Assembly (NCBI GenBank): GCA_019638085.1
Contig: JAHBUL010000021.1
Location: 1-64,000, forward strand
Direction of reading: 5' to 3'
DNA from: Flavobacteriales bacterium
GTDB taxonomy: Bacteria > Bacteroidota > Bacteroidia > Flavobacteriales_F > PHOS-HE28
DNA length: 64,000 nucleotides
A program made the translations under genes and the position numbers. Below are positions 8,381 through 17,005 of this stretch, one piece after another (the first letter of the stretch is position 1; each line of letters opens with the position of its first letter). A model generated the notes under the pieces. That model made no database searches. It worked only from the letters and a program-made list of their open reading frames with translations, and had not been told where the DNA came from.

Positions 8381-8595
8381 CTGGCTCGAAGGTAGTTGGC
8401 AACCGGGTCTGCACATGGAGACGGTGGATGAGCCAAAGATCGGCGCTTGTGCATGCGGCCTGTGCGACCTGCGACCGTAGTTGACAAGAAATTCGGGCCA
8501 CCACCGCCTGTCGGTCGCGGTGGATGTTCCTCGTAGATCCCGACTGCACTTCAGAAAGTTCCCTATTCCGGCACGGTCTTCGGTACCTGACTTGC

Positions 8596-8603
8596 TACTT
8601 TCG
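8596..8603 (+). promoter_or_regulatory. Candidate -7 box TACTTTCG
   Basis: One base from the TANNTTTG consensus and 7 bases before the ATG at 8611. The same octamer precedes two other start codons in this window at 5 bases (30677-30684 and 39495-39502, minus strand). Confidence 0.4.
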
Positions 8604-8610
8604 GCCCCGA

Positions 8611-9327
8611 ATGCGCTACCTCCTTCTCCTACCGCTGCTCTTGCTGTTCACTACGGACTCGTTCGCCCAACAAGAGGTGGTCGTGAAAGGCACGGTGATC
8701 GGTGGCGATGGCGAACGCGTGTTCTACGACCTGATGATCGTGAACCGGCGGACCCGCACGGGCACGTTCGCCAATGCCGACGGTACCTTCACGGCACACG
8801 TGGAGCGTAATGATACCTTGCTCATCGGGGCTGGCGGCTATGTCACGCGCACCCTGCCGCTGGGGGAATACCCGGATGAAGAACTCGACAAGCTGAAGAT
8901 CACGCTGCGTCCTTGGAACATCGACCTGCAGCCTGTGGCCATCCTGCCCGAGCGGACCTTGAAGCAGATCCAGGCCGACATTGCGAAGCTGGGCTACAAT
9001 GAAAAGGACTACCGCGAAACCGGTGTGGACGCCTTCTCCAGCCCCATCACCTTCCTCTACCAGGAATTCAGCAAGCGGGAACGCAGCAAGCGCGCCGTGG
9101 CCCAACTGCAGAACGAGGACATGAAGCGCGAGCTGCTCCGCGAACTGCTCCAGCAGTACGTGGATTACGGCATCATCAATCTCAGCGATGAAAGCTTCGA
9201 TGACTTCATCGATTTCTGCGCCGTTCCTGAGGAGGTGATCAAGGGCTTATCGCAGTATGACTTCCTCATCTATGTGAAGAAGAAGTACCAACTATACACC
9301 AGCCTCGGACCGAGCCGCCAGCATTGA
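8611..9327 (+). CDS. Exported protein with carboxypeptidase-like regulatory (CarboxypepD_reg) domain
   Basis: About 238 residues. The start at 8611 gives a clean signal peptide (MRYLLLLPLLLLFTTDSFAQ). Residues 22-95 form a beta-sandwich of the CarboxypepD_reg-like type (VVVKGTVIGGDGERVFYDLMIVNRRTRTGTFANADGTF), common in Bacteroidota envelope proteins. The remainder is charged and helical. Its stop overlaps the start of the next gene, so the two are probably co-translated. The specific role is unknown. Confidence 0.8.
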   Translation: MRYLLLLPLLLLFTTDSFAQQEVVVKGTVIGGDGERVFYDLMIVNRRTRTGTFANADGTFTAHVERNDTLLIGAGGYVTRTLPLGEYPDEELDKLKITLRPWNIDLQPVAILPERTLKQIQADIAKLGYNEKDYRETGVDAFSSPITFLYQEFSKRERSKRAVAQLQNEDMKRELLRELLQQYVDYGIINLSDESFDDFIDFCAVPEEVIKGLSQYDFLIYVKKKYQLYTSLGPSRQH

Positions 9328-10283
9328 TGATGAAGGCTGCAGCACGCGTGGCCATGGCACTGCTCGCTGCGTTGGGCCTCACGCGGGCATCCGCACAAGT
9401 GGATCCGGATACCATCACCAATGTGTACCACTTGGGGCCTTTGGTGATCCATGGCCGGGCCGAAGGCTTGAACCTGGAAGGCTTCATGCGGCAAGTGCAG
9501 GAGGACACCACCTTCCTTCACGCTTTCCTGAACATGAAGTATTACCCGCATGAAGTGAAAAGTGGGCTGAAAGTGCGCAACAAAGGCGAGAAGGAAATGG
9601 CCACACTGTACCGGGAAGGCCGGTTGGTCCGAAAGGAACGAGTTGTGCAACTGCTGGTCGACAGTGCGCAGGAAAGCGGCAAGCTGCGTACGCGAAATGG
9701 CGACATGCGCTACCTCACCGCCGAACTCTACGACGACCTCTTCTGGCCGAAGGGAAGCTGGCGCGCGGACAATACGATCGACACGTACCAAAGCGGGCGG
9801 CAGAGCAGCGGGAAGATCGAGAAGTACAAGGACGAGCTGAAAAAGTTCATGTTCAATCCCGGGCAGGAGATCGCCAGCGTGCCCTTCATCGGCGACAAGC
9901 TCGCGCTCTTCGATCCGGAGATGCTGCCGTACTACGATTTCGGGATCGATCATTCGCATCGCAATGGGCAGCTTTGTTGGGAATTCACGGCATTGGCCAA
10001 GGACAGCGTGGATGGCAAGCGCGCGAAGGACGGGGCCACGGTGATCAAGTCCATGCGCACTTGGTTCGACCAACGGACCATGCAGGTGATCGCCCGGGAG
10101 TACTGGATCGCACATGCGTCCCTGCTCCTGGACTTCGACATCAGCATCCAAGTGGACAACACGCTGGTGGGCGAGGAACTGGTGCCCACCTACATCCGCT
10201 ACGATGGCGATTGGGACATCCCGTTCAAGAAGCGGGAATTGGTGAAATTCTGGTTGCGGATGGGTGCGTGGGAGGTGGATTGA
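9327..10283 (+). CDS. Exported hypothetical protein coupled to the preceding gene
   Basis: About 318 residues. The ATG overlaps the last base of the upstream TGA (TTGATGATG), typical of translational coupling; a second ATG follows immediately. The signal peptide runs through ARVAMALLAALGLTRASAQ. The mature part has no motif I recognise. It is rich in aromatic and charged residues, with a run FMRQVQEDTTFLHAFLNMKYYPHEVKSGLKV that suggests a beta-rich periplasmic or outer-membrane-associated protein. Probably the functional partner of the CarboxypepD_reg protein before it. Confidence 0.75.
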   Translation: MMKAAARVAMALLAALGLTRASAQVDPDTITNVYHLGPLVIHGRAEGLNLEGFMRQVQEDTTFLHAFLNMKYYPHEVKSGLKVRNKGEKEMATLYREGRLVRKERVVQLLVDSAQESGKLRTRNGDMRYLTAELYDDLFWPKGSWRADNTIDTYQSGRQSSGKIEKYKDELKKFMFNPGQEIASVPFIGDKLALFDPEMLPYYDFGIDHSHRNGQLCWEFTALAKDSVDGKRAKDGATVIKSMRTWFDQRTMQVIAREYWIAHASLLLDFDISIQVDNTLVGEELVPTYIRYDGDWDIPFKKRELVKFWLRMGAWEVD

Positions 10284-10414
10284 ATCCGCACGGTCGGAAG
10301 GGCGGAGCACGCGCCTTAGGTATCCTGCAGATCGCGGGCGATCTTCGCAGGCAAAGGGCGGAGTAGTTGCGCAATACCGCTTCATCTGCAAACAGAACGT
10401 TGAAGAAGAGAACA

Positions 10415-11407
10415 ATGAGTGGGAAGGACAGCATGAAAGGAGCGGAGCATTTCGCATTCCGCGCCATCGGGGAGGAGGAGTTGAACAGCTTGATCACGCG
10501 CCGCGAGGGGGAGACCAAGCTGGGCGAGCGGTTTGCCAAGGACTGGCGTGATCCGGCCTGCCACTACGTACTGATCGGCATCTGTGAGGACATCGGTCCG
10601 CGTGCCAACAATGGGCATGGCGGCGCGCGCAACGGCTTCGATGCCTTCCTGCCCGCCTTTGTGAACATGCAGGCCAACCGCTTCATCGATCCCGCGTCGG
10701 TGCATCTGCTGGGGCGCATCGATCACCTGGATCCGGATGCCGAGCTGGACCTCGTTACCATGCGGGAGCGGGTGGCCGAGCTGGATGATTTCGTGGAGCG
10801 GTTCGTGACGCCGATCATGGAAGCGGGCAAGATCCCCCTGGTGGTCGGTGGTGGCCACAACAACGCTTACCCGCTGATCAAGGCCGCCAGTGCGGTGCTC
10901 GGTGAGCCCATTGATGTAGTGAACTTGGACCCGCACGCGGATTGCCGCCCGCTGGAAGGACGCCATAGCGGGAATTCATTTTCCTACGGGCTCGCCAACG
11001 GTGTCATCCGGAGCTACACGGTGTTCGGTCTGCACAAGGCGCGCAACAACGAGGCGATCCTCCAGTTCATGGATGATCATAACGTGCATCATACCTTCTT
11101 CATGGATTACCTGCTGGATCCCCGATCCTTCCAACAGGATCTCGATCAATTCGTGGGATCGAGCGCTGCTCCCTTGGGCGTGGAACTGGACCTGGATGTG
11201 ATCCGACACATGCCTTCCTCCGCCTTTAGTCCCAGCGGCATGGCCATCGAGGACGGGCGCGTCTACCTGCGGAAGATGATGGGTTCGGCACGGCGCATCC
11301 TCTATGTACACCTGCCGGAAGCAGCCCCCAACACACCCTCACAAGGACGTATCGTGGGGAAGGCGCTGGCCTACCTCGTGCATGATGTGATCTCGACACG
11401 TCCATAG
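10415..11407 (+). CDS. Arginase-family hydrolase, formimidoylglutamase-like
   Basis: 330 residues from the ATG at 10415 (a second ATG is at 10433). All metal-ligand motifs of the ureohydrolase family are visible: GGGHNN, NLDPHADCR and ELDLDV. These bind two Mn ions that activate water to hydrolyse guanidino or formimino groups. The family includes arginase, agmatinase and formimidoylglutamase. The last is the commonest annotation for Bacteroidota proteins of this type, but no other histidine-degradation gene is nearby, so the substrate is uncertain. Cytoplasmic. Confidence 0.88.
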   Translation: MSGKDSMKGAEHFAFRAIGEEELNSLITRREGETKLGERFAKDWRDPACHYVLIGICEDIGPRANNGHGGARNGFDAFLPAFVNMQANRFIDPASVHLLGRIDHLDPDAELDLVTMRERVAELDDFVERFVTPIMEAGKIPLVVGGGHNNAYPLIKAASAVLGEPIDVVNLDPHADCRPLEGRHSGNSFSYGLANGVIRSYTVFGLHKARNNEAILQFMDDHNVHHTFFMDYLLDPRSFQQDLDQFVGSSAAPLGVELDLDVIRHMPSSAFSPSGMAIEDGRVYLRKMMGSARRILYVHLPEAAPNTPSQGRIVGKALAYLVHDVISTRP

Positions 11408-11455
11408 TGGACGCGTTCCCAGCGTATGGGGTTCTAAGGAAAGAGTTCGCCAGGG

Positions 11456-12406
11456 TCAGTCGATCCCGGCCGCGGCCAAGTAGCGCTCGGCATCCAAGGC
11501 GGCCATGCAACCGGTGCCGGCGCTGGTGACCGCCTGGCGGTACACGTGGTCCGCGGCATCGCCGGACACGAAAATACCGGGCACCTTGGTACTGGTGCGA
11601 TCGGGATCGTGCAGGAGATAGCCTTGGGGATCCATGTCCAACCAATCCTTGAAGAGGTCGGTCGCTGGCTTGTGTCCGATGGCGATGAAGAGCCCGGTGA
11701 CATCGAGCATGCGCTCTTCGCCGGTCTTGTTGTTCACCACCAGCACGCCCTCCACGGCGTGTTCGCCCAGCACGTCCTTCACCTCGGTGTTGTAGAGGAT
11801 CTCGATCTGCGGCATGTTCTTTACGCGATGCTCCATGGCCTTGCTGGCGCGGAACTCATCGCGGCGCACCAGCATATACACTTTGGGGCAGAGCTTGGCG
11901 AGGTAGGAAGCTTCTTCCGCAGCGGTATCACCTGCACCCACTATGGCAACGTTTTGGCCCTTATAGAAAAAGCCATCGCACACGGCGCAGGCGGAAACGC
12001 CACCGCCGATGTCGCGCAAGCGGATCTCGTTCGGCTGGCCCAGCCACTTGGCACTGGCACCGGTAGCAATGATCACGGTATGCGCATGGATCTCGGTCTT
12101 CTCATCCACCCACACCTTGTGGATGGGGCCGGTGAAGTCCACCTTGGTGACCCATCCGCTGCGGATGTCGGTATCGAAGCGGAGTGCTTGTCGCTTGAGG
12201 TCGTCCATCATCTCGGGTCCTGTGCGCCCATCGGGATAGCCGGGGTAGTTGTCCACCTCGGTGGTCTGCGTGAGCTGGCCTCCGGGAAGGGGGCCTTCGA
12301 TCATCACGGGTTTCAGATCGGCCCGTGCGGCATAGATGGCGGCGGAATAGGCAGCAGGCCCGGATCCGATGATCAGGCACTTGAGGAGTTCTGGAGTTTC
12401 GCTCAT
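11456..12406 (-). CDS. trxB: Thioredoxin-disulfide reductase
   Basis: 316 residues, standard length. FAD-binding GSGPAAYSAAIYAARA is at the N-terminus. The redox-active pair is CAVC (about C140 and C143), followed by the NADPH-binding GAGDTAAEEASYL, and the closing FAD motif is GIFVSGDAAD. It reduces thioredoxin with NADPH in the cytoplasm. A -7-like box TAAATTCG lies at 12420-12427 on the minus strand, 13 bases before the start. Confidence 0.97.
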   Translation of the reverse strand: MSETPELLKCLIIGSGPAAYSAAIYAARADLKPVMIEGPLPGGQLTQTTEVDNYPGYPDGRTGPEMMDDLKRQALRFDTDIRSGWVTKVDFTGPIHKVWVDEKTEIHAHTVIIATGASAKWLGQPNEIRLRDIGGGVSACAVCDGFFYKGQNVAIVGAGDTAAEEASYLAKLCPKVYMLVRRDEFRASKAMEHRVKNMPQIEILYNTEVKDVLGEHAVEGVLVVNNKTGEERMLDVTGLFIAIGHKPATDLFKDWLDMDPQGYLLHDPDRTSTKVPGIFVSGDAADHVYRQAVTSAGTGCMAALDAERYLAAAGID

Positions 12407-12419
12407 GGTCTTCGGGGCG

Positions 12420-12427
12420 CGAATTTA
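12420..12427 (-). promoter_or_regulatory. Candidate -7 box TAAATTCG of trxB
   Basis: One mismatch from TANNTTTG, 13 bases before the trxB ATG, at the edge of the heptamer repeat that fills the rest of the gap. Confidence 0.4.
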
Positions 12428-12436
12428 CTCCTTGTT

Positions 12437-12606
12437 CAGTTGACGGTTGTCAGCTAACAGTTGTCAGCTGTCGGTTGTCAGGTCCGGCTCAGGGTCTTTC
12501 GCCTCCGGAACCGGGGGGGGAACAACTTCGGGCTACGTAGGCTCGGGTTTCCACAGGACCTTGTCGATGCTCCCTGTCAACTGACAACCGAGCAACTGAT
12601 AACTGG
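12437..12606. repeat. Heptamer-period inverted repeat, CAGTTGT type
   Basis: Left arm 12437-12482 reads as successive 7-mers (CAGTTGA CGGTTGT, CAGCTAA CAGTTGT, CAGCTGT CGGTTGT). Right arm 12574-12606 carries the complementary type (CTGTCAA CTGACAA, then ACTGATA). The roughly 90-base centre is GC-rich and contains a run of nine G at about 12513-12521. It fills the whole gap between trxB and the DUF4249 gene. Confidence 0.65.
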
Positions 12607-12614
12607 CCCACGGC

Positions 12615-13574
12615 CTAAGGCAAGCAAATGATCGTGTCCAGGTACACACCGCGCCCGGCCCAGATCCCTAACCCCCCGGTGATGTTGCTCTTCACGTTCG
12701 CGGGGGTGCTGAAGAGGTCGCCCAAGGAACCCACATTGGTATCGTAGGAGCTGTAGAAGTCATACTCCTTGGTCCCGATACTGTATGCCTTTACGGCGAT
12801 GGTATCCCCCACTTTGAAGTAGCCTTGCTCCTCATTCTCGTCCTCGGGGTTGTTACCGAAGAATTGGCGTCCGCGGGCTTCATTGAACTCGAATGTGAGC
12901 CCGTTGATGTACTTGTCATTGTACGCGCTTCCCAAAGGCGAGATGTAGAAGGGGTCTTTCATTTGCCCGGTGGCGCGGTGGTTGATCCGCTGTGCCGCCC
13001 AGCGGTAGCCATTGCCCATGGTATCCGGATCGCTGATGCGTGCCCATGCGAAGCCCAGGCTATCATCACCGGGCACCTGCAGCGCCAATTGGAACCAGAC
13101 GGAATCCAGCGGTACCGGGTTGGGGATGGTGCTCACTGCTGAAAGTGTCTTTCCCTCCGCACTGATATCGAGCCGGTAGGTTTGGCCGATCACGCCCAGC
13201 TGCTGCGCGCCGGTGGTGGTGTACACGCAAAAGTTCGCAAAGGCGAGCAATGCGGGGTCGATCCCGGTGGCATCACCGGCGTCCTGCAGTGTGGCGGGGT
13301 CCAATGCGCTACCGCAAACCTGCTGTAAGGTCCACACTTCCCCATTCGTGGATATGGTGACGGTGGCATCGTTCACGAAGGAATTGGCAATGGAATTGAG
13401 GTCCGTGGGGTCGAAGTAGCCCTGTGTGCGTGTGATGAGCACGAAAGGTCTTTCGCCCGGCTGGATATGGCCGTCCACCACCAGTTCAACGGGATAAACG
13501 GGCAGGTCCACCGTGATGTCCTTCTCGCAGGAAGAGAGGAGCAGAAGCAAAAGGATAAAGGGAAGGAGTTTCAT
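12615..13574 (-). CDS. DUF4249 lipoprotein, partner of a TonB-dependent receptor
   Basis: 319 residues from the Met at 13574. The leader MKLLPFILLLLLLSSCEKD has a clear lipobox ending at Cys. The mature domain follows the DUF4249 pattern (VDLPVYPVELVVDGHIQPGERPFVLITRTQGYF). Such lipoproteins are usually encoded next to TonB-dependent receptors in Bacteroidota and are thought to be surface or periplasmic substrate-binding partners. Here the receptor is immediately upstream on the same strand, separated by about 180 bases of repeat. The transported substrate is unknown. Confidence 0.9.
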   Translation of the reverse strand: MKLLPFILLLLLLSSCEKDITVDLPVYPVELVVDGHIQPGERPFVLITRTQGYFDPTDLNSIANSFVNDATVTISTNGEVWTLQQVCGSALDPATLQDAGDATGIDPALLAFANFCVYTTTGAQQLGVIGQTYRLDISAEGKTLSAVSTIPNPVPLDSVWFQLALQVPGDDSLGFAWARISDPDTMGNGYRWAAQRINHRATGQMKDPFYISPLGSAYNDKYINGLTFEFNEARGRQFFGNNPEDENEEQGYFKVGDTIAVKAYSIGTKEYDFYSSYDTNVGSLGDLFSTPANVKSNITGGLGIWAGRGVYLDTIICLP

Positions 13575-13593
13575 GTGCCGGAGGTCTTTGTTT

Positions 13594-13756
13594 GGTACCG
13601 AGTACCGGGTACAGAGTACCGGGTACCGAGCACTGCGAGTAGCGGATACGCGACAAGGAGTGCGGCATTGTACTCGGTACCCGGTACCCAATACCCTGTA
13701 CCATTCTTCGTCAACTTTCGCATTTCTCTGTGTACTCTGTACCTCTGTGGTGAATC
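13594..13756. repeat. Heptamer-period inverted repeat, GTACCGG type, inside an operon
   Basis: Left arm 13594-13630 is a run of GTACCGA/GTACCGG/GTACAGA 7-mers. Right arm 13670-13702 is the inverted set (GTACTCG GTACCCG, GTACCCA ATACCCT, GTACC). From about 13722 a second run based on CTCTGTG/TACTCTG/TACCTCTG extends up to the receptor stop. The element separates receptor and DUF4249 genes that probably share one transcript, so it would form a long hairpin in the message. Confidence 0.65.
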
Positions 13757-16162
13757 TCAAAATTCAAAATTCCACGTAACGCTCGGCAGGATACTGAACA
13801 GCGAGACCTGCTTGGCCTGTATGGTCAATCCTACGGTACCGGTGTTGCCGCTGGCATCGAAGTAGTAGAAGTAGGGATTCTTGCGGTTGTAGATGTTGTA
13901 GATGGAGAACGTCCAGCTGCTGCGGTATTTGCGTTGCACCGTGCTCACTTCCCCGGTGGTCGGGTCGGTCACTTGCTTCGTGGGCTTGTTCTTCAACGTG
14001 GCCGCCAGGTCCATGCGGTGATAGGCCGCCATGCGGAAGCCATTGCGCTGCGTGAACCGGCTCACCAAGCGGCCTTCGATGAAATAGCGCTGCACGGGCA
14101 GGGTGGCGGCTTGGCCGGTGCTGTACACGAAAGTGCCTCCGAACGTCCAGCGATCGTTCAGCTCGTAGCCGGCCACCACGCTGATGTCATTCCGCCGGTC
14201 CCATCGGCTGGGGAAGGGTTCGCCATTATCCACATCGGGGAATTTGCGTTCGGTCTTGCTCCAGGTGTAGCCCACCCATCCGGTGAGCTTGCCCAAGCGG
14301 CGCTTCAGGAAGAGCTCGGCACCATAGCTCCAGCCCTTGCCGAACACCAGGGCGAAATCGTAGTTGGCGTTGCCTCCATCCTGCGGGCTGGCCCCTTCCG
14401 CATACTCGATCTGGTTGGCCATGTCCTTGTAGTACACCTCGATGCTGCCTTCATACTTCCGCTCCTTCAGGTCGCGGAACCAGCCCAGTGCGTATTGCAC
14501 GGCTTCTTGCGGCTTCACGTTCTTGCCGCTGGGGATCCAGGTATCCGTGGGCAGGCCAATGGAGCTGAAGCTGGCCAAGTGGACATACTGCATGTTCCGG
14601 TTGACACTGGCCTTCAAACTGTTCTTTTTATCCAGTGAATAGCGAAGGGCGACACGTGGTTCAATACCACTGTATTGTGCGATGATGTCCCCACTGCCAT
14701 AGTCGCGCGTACCCGTAGTGTTGCCCGCGGCATCCGTGATGTACTCGTGGAACGGGCCCACGTGCGCGAACCAGCTGAAGCGCAACCCGGCGTTGAGCCG
14801 GAGCCGGTCGGTAATGTCGAAATCGTCCTGGACGTACACGGCTGCTTCGTGGGCGTTGAGCTTGGATGGGGTATCGATGTTGAATGGGACATCCCCGCTG
14901 TTCACGGCCACGGTGCTGGGCGTGTAAATATGGTAGGTGTACTGGAATCCGTAGCGCACATTGTGCCGGATGTTCGGGTATAGGTTGAAGTCCACCTTCA
15001 GGCCATAGTCGCGGATGCCGCTGCTGAGCTTGAAGCCGAACTGGTCCTGGCCGCCCGCAAAGGAGAACTTGTAATCACTGATTATGGCCGTGGTGTTCAG
15101 GAAGAGCTTGGGCCCGAAGACGTGGTTCCAGCGGCCGCTCACTGTTGCGTTGCCCCAAGGGATCTTGAACTTCGGACTTCCGGGCTGGTTGCCGTTCAGG
15201 TCGAAAACGTCCCGCCCGAAATAGCCGCTAAGGAAGAAGCGATCCTTGTCGCTGAGGCGGTAATTGGCCTTGGCATTGATGTCATAGAAGTAATAGCCGC
15301 TTCCCGCGAACGTGCTCTCGGGGTTGATGAAGGGCTTGGCCAGCACATCCACATAAGTGCGGCGGGCACTGACGATAAAGGAGCTTCTTTCCTTTACGAT
15401 CGGGCCTTCCAGCGTGAGTCGGCTACTGATCAATCCGATCCCGCCTTCGCCATGGAACTCCTGGTCGTTGCCGTCCTTCATGGTGATGGCCAGCACGCTG
15501 CTGGTCCTGCCGCCGTAGTATGCGGGCATGCCGCCCTTGATCAGTTCGATATCCTTCACGGCATCGGCGTTGAACACGCTGAAGAAACCGAAGAGGTGGC
15601 TGGCGTTGTACACGGTGGCCTCGTCCAGGAGGATCAGGTTCTGGTCGGGCCCGCCGCCGCGCACATAGAAGCCGCTGTTGCCTTCGCCGTTGCTTTGCAC
15701 ACCCGGTAGGTATTGGATCGTCTTGAGGATATCCACTTCGCCCAATAGTGCAGGCAGTGTTTGCAGCTTGGTCACATCCACGTCCATGCGACCCATGTCC
15801 GTGCTTTCGAGATCGCTCTTGGTGCGATCGCTCTTTACCTCCACGGCCTGCATCACCTGCACGGTGGTACGGAGCTTCAGGTTCACCTTGCGGTCGGCGG
15901 TGAGGTCCACTTTGCGCCGGAGGTCGGCATAGCCGATGTACTTCACCACCAAGGTGTATTCGCCTTGGGGCAGCGTGGCGGAGTAATAACCGTAGTTGTT
16001 GGTGCCCACCCCCTTTCCGATCTCCTCAATGAAGACCGAGGCCCCGATGAGGGCTTCGCCGGTGGCGGAATCGGTGACATAGCCACTGACGGAGTAACGC
16101 TGGGCGAGCACCGATAGCGAAAGCAGAAAGAGGAGGGGAGCGAACAGGTGTCGAAGACGCAT
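13757..16162 (-). CDS. TonB-dependent receptor with CarboxypepD_reg N-terminal domain
   Basis: About 801 residues from the Met at 16162 (MRLRHLFAPLLFLLSLSVLAQ leader). Residues about 22-100 form a CarboxypepD_reg-like beta domain (VSGYVTDSATGEALIGASVFIEE). The plug domain follows with LPGVQSNGEGNSGFYVRGGG and LLDEATVYNASHLFGFFSVFN. The remaining about 550 residues are the 22-strand barrel. It imports a ligand across the outer membrane using TonB energy. It forms a pair with the DUF4249 lipoprotein. A -7-type box TACTTTTG is at 16182-16189 on the minus strand, 19 bases before the start. Confidence 0.93.
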   Translation of the reverse strand: MRLRHLFAPLLFLLSLSVLAQRYSVSGYVTDSATGEALIGASVFIEEIGKGVGTNNYGYYSATLPQGEYTLVVKYIGYADLRRKVDLTADRKVNLKLRTTVQVMQAVEVKSDRTKSDLESTDMGRMDVDVTKLQTLPALLGEVDILKTIQYLPGVQSNGEGNSGFYVRGGGPDQNLILLDEATVYNASHLFGFFSVFNADAVKDIELIKGGMPAYYGGRTSSVLAITMKDGNDQEFHGEGGIGLISSRLTLEGPIVKERSSFIVSARRTYVDVLAKPFINPESTFAGSGYYFYDINAKANYRLSDKDRFFLSGYFGRDVFDLNGNQPGSPKFKIPWGNATVSGRWNHVFGPKLFLNTTAIISDYKFSFAGGQDQFGFKLSSGIRDYGLKVDFNLYPNIRHNVRYGFQYTYHIYTPSTVAVNSGDVPFNIDTPSKLNAHEAAVYVQDDFDITDRLRLNAGLRFSWFAHVGPFHEYITDAAGNTTGTRDYGSGDIIAQYSGIEPRVALRYSLDKKNSLKASVNRNMQYVHLASFSSIGLPTDTWIPSGKNVKPQEAVQYALGWFRDLKERKYEGSIEVYYKDMANQIEYAEGASPQDGGNANYDFALVFGKGWSYGAELFLKRRLGKLTGWVGYTWSKTERKFPDVDNGEPFPSRWDRRNDISVVAGYELNDRWTFGGTFVYSTGQAATLPVQRYFIEGRLVSRFTQRNGFRMAAYHRMDLAATLKNKPTKQVTDPTTGEVSTVQRKYRSSWTFSIYNIYNRKNPYFYYFDASGNTGTVGLTIQAKQVSLFSILPSVTWNFEF

Positions 16163-16181
16163 CAACGCAAATAAGGGGGCG

Positions 16182-16189
16182 CAAAAGTA
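16182..16189 (-). promoter_or_regulatory. Candidate -7 box TACTTTTG of the receptor/DUF4249 operon
   Basis: Exact match to TANNTTTG, 19 bases before the ATG at 16162, which supports that start over the longer ORF. Confidence 0.5.
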
Positions 16190-16261
16190 ACCGTCCCTGA
16201 AAGTCGGGCTGTTCCTTCGCAACGAGCTGGCGCACCGTGTTGTGGCCATGGATGATAAAAT

Positions 16262-16277
16262 ACCCACTTCCGGGTAT
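16262..16277. promoter_or_regulatory. Candidate operator, ACCCACTTCCGGGTAT
   Basis: An inverted repeat (ACCC...GGGT, extended by flanking AAAAT/ATTTT) 55 bases before the response regulator ATG. A related site CCCCATTTGTGGGTAT (12 of 16 bases identical) is at 20003-20018, after the histidine kinase. This is a candidate binding site for the regulator itself. Binding is inference. Confidence 0.45.
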
Positions 16278-16332
16278 TTTTATATCGCCTTGGTCGACTG
16301 AGCTTTGTATTCACGAAAAAAGGACGGTTACC

Positions 16333-16965
16333 ATGACACTCCTTCTCGCGGACGACCAATCGATCATTCTTGACGGCCTTGAGGCGCTGCTCGAGCAGGA
16401 CGAAGAGGTGCAGGTGGTAGGGCGCGCCTCCAACGGTCGCGAGGCTGTGGAACGCAGCAAGAAGCTGAAGCCTGATGTGGTGCTCATGGACATCAGCATG
16501 CCGGAGATGGACGGCATCGAAGCCACCAAGGCCGTGCTGGCGTGTTGCACGGGGACCCGCGTGCTGGTGCTCAGCATGTACGACCATCACGACCTGGTCC
16601 ACGAGATCATGGAGGCCGGTGCCAGTGGCTATGTGCTGAAGAACGTCGGCAAGGAGGAGCTATGCCGGGCCTTGCGGATCGTAGCGGCCGGACAGCAATA
16701 CTTGACACAGGAAGTGCGATCGGCCTTTGATAACGACATGCGCGCGAAGGAGATAATGGGCGAGACCGGTTACCATGCGCTCACCAAAAGAGAAAAGGAG
16801 GTGGTGAAGTTGATCTGCAGGGAATGCACCACCCAGGAGATCGCGGCATCACTTTTCCTCAGCCCCCAGACCATTGACACCCACCGCAAGAACATCCTGC
16901 ACAAGCTGGGTGTACGCAACACCGCCGGGCTGGTGAAATATGCCAAGGAGCGCGGCTGGTGCTGA
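16333..16965 (+). CDS. NarL/LuxR-type response regulator
   Basis: 210 residues. The receiver domain (1-120) has the acidic pair in LLADDQ, the phosphoacceptor D53 in VVLMDISMPEMDG, Ser in VLSMYD and Lys in GYVLKNVG. The C-terminal LuxR helix-turn-helix (about 145-208) reads LTKREKEVVKLICRECTTQEIA ... TIDTHRKNILHKLGV. The start at 16333 is where the receiver fold begins. Its likely partner is the histidine kinase two genes downstream on the same strand. An inverted repeat before the gene suggests self-regulation. Confidence 0.94.
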   Translation: MTLLLADDQSIILDGLEALLEQDEEVQVVGRASNGREAVERSKKLKPDVVLMDISMPEMDGIEATKAVLACCTGTRVLVLSMYDHHDLVHEIMEAGASGYVLKNVGKEELCRALRIVAAGQQYLTQEVRSAFDNDMRAKEIMGETGYHALTKREKEVVKLICRECTTQEIAASLFLSPQTIDTHRKNILHKLGVRNTAGLVKYAKERGWC

Positions 16966-17005
16966 GCAGGAAGTTGTTCGATCATTCATACACAACACCA
17001 AGACC

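Noticed and set aside
9270..10457. 395-codon minus-strand ORF
   Set aside because: Antisense shadow of the exported protein gene at 9327-10283, which has a signal peptide and coupling.
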